Part shown: piece by piece, positions 58,768 through 64,000 of the stretch | Layout: every line of letters starts with the position of its first letter | Numbering within the stretch: position 1 is the stretch's first letter | Source: Mucilaginibacter sp. OK268 | GTDB taxonomy: Bacteria; Bacteroidota; Bacteroidia; Sphingobacteriales; Sphingobacteriaceae | NCBI RefSeq assembly: GCF_900103125.1 | Contig: NZ_FNJV01000008.1 | Span: 124,001-188,000, forward strand | Length of the DNA: 64,000 bases | Reading direction: 5' to 3' | Position numbers and translations under genes: made by a program | Notes under the pieces: generated by a model | Database searches by the model: none | What the model saw: only the letters and a program-made list of their open reading frames with translations | Told to the model about the DNA's origin: nothing

Positions 58768-60866
58768 TAAAACAGCGTAAGCCATTTAAATATATTTTAT
58801 TGTTCCTGCTGTGCATATCGGTACATAGCGCGTTTGCGCAATATAACCAAACGGGCCGCCAACGAACTTTACCTACCCGGGATACCCTCAAACAAACCAG
58901 GCAGGTGAGTGATGACGAATTGCTGGACAGTCTGCGTAAAAAAGAAGAGAACAAGCACGATTCGGTAATTTACAATTCAAAATTCATTCGCGTAACCAAC
59001 GAGTTGTTGCTTAACGACAGCACCCAAACATTTGCTATTGACACGGGTATAAGCCGTTTTGAAAACTATAGTCCATTGCTTGATCCCCGCAACCCGCGCA
59101 TACACCTGGGCTATACCGGGCTATCGCAAAGAAGCCTGCTGTTTGAACCGGTTAAAACCATTGGTTTTGATATGGGCATGCACGCCCTTGATATTTACAC
59201 GCTGCAACCGCAGGATATCAATTATTATAACACCCGGGTAGCCTATTCCAACTTATCGCTTTTTAATGGTTTTGGCAGTTCGGCCGAGCAGCTGTTTAAA
59301 GTGATCCATACCCAAAACATTAAACCCAACTGGAATGTGGGCTTCAATTTAAACTTTAACGGCTCCAAAGGTTTTTACAGCAACAGCAGCGTGCTGGGCC
59401 AAAATGTAAGCGGTTTGAACGCTGCCATATTTACCTGGTACGAGTCGAAAAGCAAACGTTATAACCTGCTGGCAAATGCCACATTTAACAACCTAAAAGC
59501 TCCCGAAACCGGGTCTATTTTAAATGATAATGTTTTTACAAGCCCGCCAGGTACCGTATTTTTTAAAGCAAATGCCCCTGTGCGTTTACCTAACAGCTAC
59601 GAGAACTGGAACGATAAGGGCATATATATTAAACAGTTTTACTACCTGGGCCGTATTGACAGCTTAAATAAGGGCAAAGAGAACTCCAAGGTTTTACCTA
59701 CCCAACGTGTATCACATACGCTGAACATCAAAAATGGCCGGTATAACTATATCGAGAGCGGGGTTGATACCTACAACGTATTCCCTGATTATTACTACAG
59801 CAGTAACCGGTCGCGCGATTCGACGGTATACACACACATTCAGAATGAGTTTTCGTACAGCTTTTATCTGCGCAGCAAATCGGTCAAGTTTGTCAAAAAT
59901 GAGCTAAAGCTGGATCTTGGACTGGTACATGATTTTTGGCATTACGCGCAATTTGTAAGTGATACCGCATTAAACCAGTACGGCGCCAAATACATTCACC
60001 AGGACAGGGTACAAAACACCACTTTTCAGGATATTACGTTAAAAGCTAAACTGGGTTACCGTTTCAGCGACCGTATAGGTTTGGATGCCGATTTCAGGCA
60101 GATAGTGCAGGGGCGTGATTTTGGCAATTATTTGTACGATGCCAAACTTAACCTGGCCGGGGGCGGCCGCGTAGGCAAAGTTGTTTTGGAGGCTTATACC
60201 CAAAACAGTTCGCCGCCGCTGGTATATACCGACTGGATATCCAATCATTATATTTTTCATAATAATTTCAGCAATCAAAAAACCACCAGTTTATCCTTCA
60301 ATTATATTAACGCCCCCTTACAGTTTGATGTAAAGGTGGAGTATTTTTTAATATCTAATTACCTGTATTTTACAGCGCAGGATGGCGGTAACGACGCCCA
60401 CCCGGCACAGCTGGGTAACGACATCAACTTGCTGAAAATAAGCGTTGGCAAAAGTTTAAAATGGCGCAACTTGCATTTTGATAATTACGTAGTTTATCAA
60501 AAAACCGATTATCAATCAACCCTTCGTACACCCGAAATATATACGTATAGTAACCTATACCTGACCAAGACATTTTTTAATGTATTGCAATCGGCCGTTG
60601 GGATCAATGTGCGTTATAATTCAGAGTATGTGGCGCCGTCATACGCGGTGGGCTTAGGCCAGTTTTATAACGGACCTAATGTTACTTTTTCATCGTATCC
60701 AATAGCATCGGTATATTTCAAAGCTACCCTGCAGCGTACCAATTTATTCCTGATGTATGATTATGCCAACCAGGGCTTGTCAAGCAAGGGCTATTATACC
60801 GTGAACCGCTATCCGCAACAGGATCACCTCATTAAGTTCGGTGTAAGCTGGACGTTCTATAATTAA
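58674..60866 (+). CDS. Putative outer-membrane porin (PF14121-type)
   Basis: From ATG 58674 the product is 730 residues. Its first 29 residues come from the loop and right arm of a heptad repeat and do not look like a signal. A TTG at 58761 would give a normal start (MTLKQRKPFKYILLFLL..., signal ending SAFAQ) and 701 residues. The mature protein has the Bacteroidota 'putative porin' pattern: YSPLLDPRNPRIHLGYTG (about 129-146), repeated aromatic beta-strands and a C-terminal FGVSWTFYN. It probably forms a barrel in the outer membrane. The substrate is unknown. Confidence 0.88.
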   Translation: MNKRKYFNRTSPHHRLHEEASVLIPDSHILTLKQRKPFKYILLFLLCISVHSAFAQYNQTGRQRTLPTRDTLKQTRQVSDDELLDSLRKKEENKHDSVIYNSKFIRVTNELLLNDSTQTFAIDTGISRFENYSPLLDPRNPRIHLGYTGLSQRSLLFEPVKTIGFDMGMHALDIYTLQPQDINYYNTRVAYSNLSLFNGFGSSAEQLFKVIHTQNIKPNWNVGFNLNFNGSKGFYSNSSVLGQNVSGLNAAIFTWYESKSKRYNLLANATFNNLKAPETGSILNDNVFTSPPGTVFFKANAPVRLPNSYENWNDKGIYIKQFYYLGRIDSLNKGKENSKVLPTQRVSHTLNIKNGRYNYIESGVDTYNVFPDYYYSSNRSRDSTVYTHIQNEFSYSFYLRSKSVKFVKNELKLDLGLVHDFWHYAQFVSDTALNQYGAKYIHQDRVQNTTFQDITLKAKLGYRFSDRIGLDADFRQIVQGRDFGNYLYDAKLNLAGGGRVGKVVLEAYTQNSSPPLVYTDWISNHYIFHNNFSNQKTTSLSFNYINAPLQFDVKVEYFLISNYLYFTAQDGGNDAHPAQLGNDINLLKISVGKSLKWRNLHFDNYVVYQKTDYQSTLRTPEIYTYSNLYLTKTFFNVLQSAVGINVRYNSEYVAPSYAVGLGQFYNGPNVTFSSYPIASVYFKATLQRTNLFLMYDYANQGLSSKGYYTVNRYPQQDHLIKFGVSWTFYN

Positions 60867-60870
60867 GTAG

Positions 60871-60975
60871 GCAGTTGCCAGTTTGCAGTGGGCGGTTATC
60901 AGTTTGCAGTTTACTTTGATGAATATTCGCTGCAAACTGCCAACTGGAGACTGCAAACTAAAGAATACTGCCAAC
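60871..60975. repeat. Heptad inverted repeat 6 (GCAGTTT type)
   Basis: Six units such as GCAGTTG, CCAGTTT and GCAGTTT (60871-60912) face units such as CTGCAAA and CTGCCAA (60930-60975). It occupies nearly the whole gap between convergent genes. Confidence 0.9.
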
Positions 60976-60980
60976 TAAAC

Positions 60981-62252
60981 TCACGTTTTCTGTTTCTTCT
61001 TTTTGGCTGCCGGGAACAATACATTGTTTAGGATCAGCCGGTAGCCTGGCGAGTTGGGGTGCAGCTTCAGATCGGTTGGTGGATCGCCTACAGCATGCTG
61101 GTAATCTTCGGGGTCATGACCGCCATAGAATGTCCATTGCCCTTTGCCATATTCGCCATGGATATAACGGGCCTCGTTAGCCGTTTTCATTTCGCCCATG
61201 ATGGTTATGCCGGGCTTCAGCATACTTTTGTTGAAGGCGGTTGTCAATCCCATAAAGCCTTTGATCACTTTGTCATGATCCTGTGTAAGCATGCTGGGTA
61301 CCACATCCCACTTGGCCGAAAAATCAAACAGCGTAAAAAAATCACGTGTGCGATCAACCTGGCGGGTGCTGGTCACATCAATATTGCTGAACTGATGCGA
61401 TATGGGGTTCATATCCAGCGTAAAGTTCTGAAAAGCGAATGTTTGCGTAAAATCCAGTTTTGATTGTGCATCCGGATCGGCAGAATCACCGTCGAACATG
61501 TTTTCGCAGATATCGGTATTGGCAGCAGCCAGGGCAATATCAAAGGTATCTGTACCCGAGCACATCGCGAACAAGAAGCCCCCGCCGGCGCAAAAATCGC
61601 GGATGTTTTTAGCAACCGCCAGCTTCATCTTTGATACCTTTTTAAAGCCTAGCTTGTGAGCTAGTTCTTCCTGTCCTTTTACATCGTCGGTATACCATTG
61701 GGCAAAGCGGAAGGCTCCGTAAAACTTACTGTATTGGCCCGTAAAATCCTCATGGTGCAGGTGCAGCCAATCGTACTTGGGTAAGTCGCCGCGAATTACT
61801 TCTTCGTCATAAACCACATCATAAGGTATCTCGGCATATTTTAATACCAGGGTTACGGCATCATCCCAGGGTAGTTTGTTCTTCGGCGAATACACCGCCA
61901 TTTTGGGTGCTTTTTCCAGTTTGATCACATCCATATTAACCGATGGATCGCTTACTTCGGTCAGTATTTCGTTTACCTTGGCATCGGCCAGCACCTGGTA
62001 GCTTACCCCGCGAACTTTGCACTCCTCCTCTATCTTAGGGTCGTACTTCATCATAAAGCTGCCACCGCGATAGTTCAACAGCCAATCCACCTCTTCACCG
62101 TTCTTCAGCGTCCAGAAAGCGATACCGTATGATTTGAGGTGATCTTTCTGCTCATCATCCATCGGGATCAATATAGAAGCGGCTTTTACAAAAACAGGTA
62201 AAAGGAGAAAGGAAAAAGCTAAAAGGTATTTGCTATATTTTTTGATATTCAC
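60981..62252 (-). CDS. Exported protein of the Bacteroidota family often labelled 'asparagine synthetase B'
   Basis: A GTG at 62252 gives the best start (423 residues, signal MNIKKYSKYLLAFSFLLLP, ending VFVKA). An ATG at 62321 would add 23 residues before the signal and lie upstream of a -7 box. The segment ASILIPMDDEQKDHLKSYGIAFW is diagnostic of a Bacteroidota family that databases commonly call asparagine synthetase B. No N-terminal Cys glutaminase or synthetase PP-loop is visible. The middle (VTLVLKYAEIPYDVVYDEEVI, CAGGGFLFAMCSG) looks more like a class I glutamine-amidotransferase/ThuA-type flavodoxin fold. The role is unknown. Confidence 0.82.
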   Translation of the reverse strand: MNIKKYSKYLLAFSFLLLPVFVKAASILIPMDDEQKDHLKSYGIAFWTLKNGEEVDWLLNYRGGSFMMKYDPKIEEECKVRGVSYQVLADAKVNEILTEVSDPSVNMDVIKLEKAPKMAVYSPKNKLPWDDAVTLVLKYAEIPYDVVYDEEVIRGDLPKYDWLHLHHEDFTGQYSKFYGAFRFAQWYTDDVKGQEELAHKLGFKKVSKMKLAVAKNIRDFCAGGGFLFAMCSGTDTFDIALAAANTDICENMFDGDSADPDAQSKLDFTQTFAFQNFTLDMNPISHQFSNIDVTSTRQVDRTRDFFTLFDFSAKWDVVPSMLTQDHDKVIKGFMGLTTAFNKSMLKPGITIMGEMKTANEARYIHGEYGKGQWTFYGGHDPEDYQHAVGDPPTDLKLHPNSPGYRLILNNVLFPAAKKKKQKT

Positions 62253-62279
62253 TTGCAGATATATTACGATGCTACTATT

Positions 62280-62287
62280 CAAATGTA
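62280..62287 (-). promoter_or_regulatory. -7 promoter element (TACATTTG) for the gene at 60981
   Basis: TACATTTG on the minus strand lies 27 bases before the GTG 62252 start. It supports that start over the upstream ATG at 62321. Confidence 0.55.
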
Positions 62288-62390
62288 ACGAATAAACGTT
62301 TAATGTATTACCGCATATCAATGATGATATAAAAAGCTTTAGGCCTTAACCTTTTCGCTTTAAGCCTTTTCCCTTTCATCTCAAAATTAT

Positions 62391-62398
62391 TACCTTTG
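62391..62398 (+). promoter_or_regulatory. -7 promoter element (TACCTTTG) of the cyclophilin gene
   Basis: TACCTTTG followed by C fits the consensus and lies 27 bases before the start codon. It also shows that the in-frame codon at 62396 cannot be the start. Confidence 0.6.
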
Positions 62399-62425
62399 CC
62401 AACTGTTTTCCAAAAAACAAATAAA

Positions 62426-62863
62426 ATGAGCAAAGCGATTATCAAAACCGAAAAGGGCGATATGACTGTTGAGTTTTTCGACAAAGATGCCCCAAATACT
62501 GTTGCTAACTTTCTAAAATTAGCGAAATCAAAATTTTATGACAACGTGACCTTTCACCGCGTTATCCCAAACTTTGTAATTCAGGGTGGCGACCCAACCG
62601 GTACCGGTGCAGGTGGCTCTGATCAAAAAATTGATTGCGAACTAACCGGCGATAACCAATATCACGATCGTGGTGTGCTTTCAATGGCACATGCTGGTCG
62701 TAACACTGGCAGTTCACAGTTTTTCATTTGCCATAGCCGCGATAATACTGCTCACTTAGACCGCAACCATACCGTTTTTGGCAAAGTGGTTGAAAACGTG
62801 GAAGTGGTTGACGCTATCCGTCAGGGCGATAAAATTTTAACCATCGAAGTAATAGAAGACTAA
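62426..62863 (+). CDS. Peptidyl-prolyl cis-trans isomerase, cyclophilin type
   Basis: This 145-residue cytoplasmic cyclophilin starts at ATG 62426. The conserved blocks are FYDNVTFHRVIPNFVIQGGDPTGTG (about 39-63; the Arg of FHRV is catalytic), GVLSMAHAGRNTGSSQFFI (about 83-101) and HLDRNHTVFGKVVENVEVVD (about 110-129). It is close to the short, PpiB-like form without a signal peptide. It assists folding by isomerising X-Pro bonds. A heptad repeat separates it from the DUF5606 gene in tandem. Confidence 0.95.
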   Translation: MSKAIIKTEKGDMTVEFFDKDAPNTVANFLKLAKSKFYDNVTFHRVIPNFVIQGGDPTGTGAGGSDQKIDCELTGDNQYHDRGVLSMAHAGRNTGSSQFFICHSRDNTAHLDRNHTVFGKVVENVEVVDAIRQGDKILTIEVIED

Positions 62864-62871
62864 TTAGTAAA

Positions 62872-62934
62872 GAGTTGGGAGTTTTGAGTGATGAGTTTAA
62901 TACCTCACTCAAAACCCAATACTCAAAACTCACA
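62872..62934. repeat. Heptad inverted repeat 7 (GAGTTTT type)
   Basis: Four units such as GAGTTTT and GAGTGAT (62872-62899) are mirrored by units such as ACTCAAA and ACTCACA (62907-62934), with a loop of 7 bases. It lies between tandem genes, 13 bases before the next start. Confidence 0.9.
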
Positions 62935-62947
62935 ACTGATAAAACAA

Positions 62948-63463
62948 ATGAATTTACAAGGAATTGTAGCAGTATCGGGCAAACCGGGTTTATGGAAAGC
63001 CCTGGCGCAAAACAAAAATGGTTATGTGCTGGAAAGCCTCGATGCGCAAAAAACCAAACTGGTAGCCAACCTGTCGACCGCTAAATTAGCGGCACTGAGC
63101 GAGATCACCATTTTTGGGCTTGACGACGATATTAAACTGACTGATGTGTTTGAGCAGATGAAAAGCGCTGCCAGCATCCCCGACGCTAAAGCCGACGGTA
63201 AAAAATTAAGGGATTTCTTTTTTGAAGTTGCCCCTGATCATGACGAAGAGAAGGTTTACTCTTCAGACATGAAAAAAGTAATATCATGGTTTCAACTGCT
63301 AAAAGATCTGCCGCTTTTTAATGAGCCAGATCCAACCGTTGCCCCAGCAGAAGCTGCTGCTCCGGCTGTTGAAACTCCTGTTGCTGTTGAAGAAGTTGCT
63401 GAACCGGCACCTGCCGCAGCACCAAAAGCAAAAGCTAAAAAAGCCACTAAAAAAGCCGAATAA
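62948..63463 (+). CDS. DUF5606-domain protein
   Basis: The start is at ATG 62948 (171 residues); a codon at 62888 lies inside the heptad repeat and is rejected. The first 130 residues match the DUF5606 family: LQGIVAVSGKPGLWKALAQ (about 3-21), 'GYVLESLDAQKTKLVA', ISIFG-like EITIFGLDDDIKL and KKLRDFFFEVAPDHDEEKVY. The C-terminal 40 residues are a low-complexity Ala/Pro/Val/Glu then Lys tail. The function is unknown; the family is widespread in Bacteroidota. The stop codon is inside the terminator hairpin. Confidence 0.88.
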   Translation: MNLQGIVAVSGKPGLWKALAQNKNGYVLESLDAQKTKLVANLSTAKLAALSEITIFGLDDDIKLTDVFEQMKSAASIPDAKADGKKLRDFFFEVAPDHDEEKVYSSDMKKVISWFQLLKDLPLFNEPDPTVAPAEAAAPAVETPVAVEEVAEPAPAAAPKAKAKKATKKAE

Positions 63464-63477
63464 CTTCGGCTTTTTTT
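63450..63477 (+). terminator. Terminator overlapping the DUF5606 stop codon
   Basis: AAAAAGCCGAA-taac-TTCGGCTTTTTTT: the TAA stop forms the loop. This is a compact arrangement in which the ribosome would reach the hairpin. Confidence 0.88.
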
Positions 63478-63506
63478 ATTTACAATACTTTATTCAATAT
63501 CCATCA

Positions 63507-63589
63507 CGTCATTGCGAGGTACGAAGCAATCCCCTACTTACAGAGTCGCTCTGTATAGCTTAGAGATTGCTTCGTACCTCGCAATGACG
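63507..63589. repeat. Dispersed palindromic repeat, family B, second copy
   Basis: CGTCATTGCGAGGTACGAAG and its mirrored end (CTTCGTACCTCGCAATGACG) form 20-base perfect arms. It matches 47086-47171 and lies between convergent genes. Confidence 0.9.
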
Positions 63590-63602
63590 TATTTTTTGTT
63601 AC

Positions 63603-64000
63603 TTATGCATCTACCGCATCATACACAATAACCTTTTCCCACAAGTGGCTGCAGTTTTTGATGAACTCCAGGTGTATGGGATGGGTTTGATAAGTAGCTT
63701 GCCCGGCCAGGTCGCTGAAAAACATGAGTTCGGATACTGCCCAGCTGTTATCCACCACGTCGCGTTTTTCGGTGCTGGCTACAACGCCTACCTTTATTTT
63801 CTTGATGGTTTCAATTTTGGCAAGGGTTTTTACGCCAGCTACCAGCTTGTCGCGGTCCTCAATGGAACCTGGATTTTTAAGCCAGAAAAATACATGGTGA
63901 ACTACGGGAAATTCGTCTTTTTGATAATCTGATGTTGGCATGGCTGATGCTGCTATGGTTCCGGCTGCCAAAGCAGCCGTGGTGGTTATAAATTTGCGTC
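63603..64000 (-). CDS. Tat-exported Dabb-family (stress-responsive alpha/beta barrel) protein, 5' end outside window
   Basis: The frame stays open to the window edge, reading RKFITTTAALAAGTIAASA upstream of the domain. This is the end of a twin-arginine signal, so the gene starts beyond 64000; an internal TTG at 63971 is not the start. The domain has the Dabb pattern: FPVVHHVFFWLKNPGSIEDRD, then VGVVASTEKRDVVDNSWAVSELMFFSD (given by its ends), and YQTHPIHLEFIKNCSHLWEKVIVYD. Dabb proteins are small dimeric ferredoxin-like folds. The substrate is unknown. Confidence 0.88.
   Translation of the reverse strand, partial: RKFITTTAALAAGTIAASAMPTSDYQKDEFPVVHHVFFWLKNPGSIEDRDKLVAGVKTLAKIETIKKIKVGVVASTEKRDVVDNSWAVSELMFFSDLAGQATYQTHPIHLEFIKNCSHLWEKVIVYDAVDA

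Noticed and set aside
45083..62934. Heptad repeats as a CRISPR array
   Set aside because: Units are 7 bases without regular spacers and the arms are inverted; no cas genes are present.

Overview
The window comes from a Bacteroidota chromosome, most likely family Sphingobacteriaceae (Mucilaginibacter/Pedobacter-like). The signs are two SusC/SusD-type outer-membrane loci, many lipoproteins with a Cys-Lys-Lys start, a BACON-free DUF-rich secretome, promoters of the TTG-N20-TAnnTTTG type, poor Shine-Dalgarno sites, a crtB/crtI/lycopene-cyclase carotenoid cluster and LytTR two-component genes. The genus is inference; no 16S gene is present.

Layout. 1-3.9 kb: end of a SusC gene, its SusD partner and a DUF4397 lipoprotein. 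4-9.2 kb: DUF2461 protein, a secreted beta-helix/DNRLRE lipoprotein and two exported alpha/beta hydrolases. 9.3-15.6 kb: OsmC protein, methyltransferase, LytS/LytTR-type two-component pair, DUF1223 protein and a UPF0173 hydrolase. 15.7-18.7 kb (minus strand): Ohr, a Tat-exported epoxide-hydrolase-like protein and an EHN-type epoxide hydrolase; ohr and the EHN gene share a promoter with three blocks at identical spacing. 19.5-27.1 kb: a five-gene SusC/SusD locus with fasciclin and DUF3472 proteins but no glycosidase, preceded by two LacI-type palindromes. 27.4-33.7 kb: a Crp/Fnr regulator, two TGTGA-N6-TCAC dyads and a run of small redox/stress genes (YceI, tautomerase, SDR, NTF2-like, ABM, nitronate monooxygenase, SDR, DyP peroxidase). 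33.7-40.2 kb is a worn region: sigma-factor remnant, frameshifted amidohydrolase, GH59 enzyme, DUF1016 nuclease remnant, GH18-like lipoprotein and tRNA-Asn, with a second degenerate copy of the tRNA 3' end 2.6 kb away. 40.2-64 kb is mostly housekeeping: PfkB kinase, carotenoid genes, carA, panB, an RluA-family gene, purN, lpxK, purine nucleoside phosphorylase, a porin and a cyclophilin.

The most unusual signal is in the last 20 kb. At least seven intergenic gaps hold inverted repeats whose arms are built from diverged 7-base units. Each locus uses its own heptamer, and all seven lie at gene 3' ends (four between convergent genes, three between tandem genes). They reach into stop codons and perhaps a start codon. 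Other repeats include two dispersed palindromic families, a GTGATAACACC element, a four-armed cruciform next to the Crp/Fnr gene and a GGTTTACA half-site array. No CRISPR array, complete insertion sequence or complete prophage was seen.
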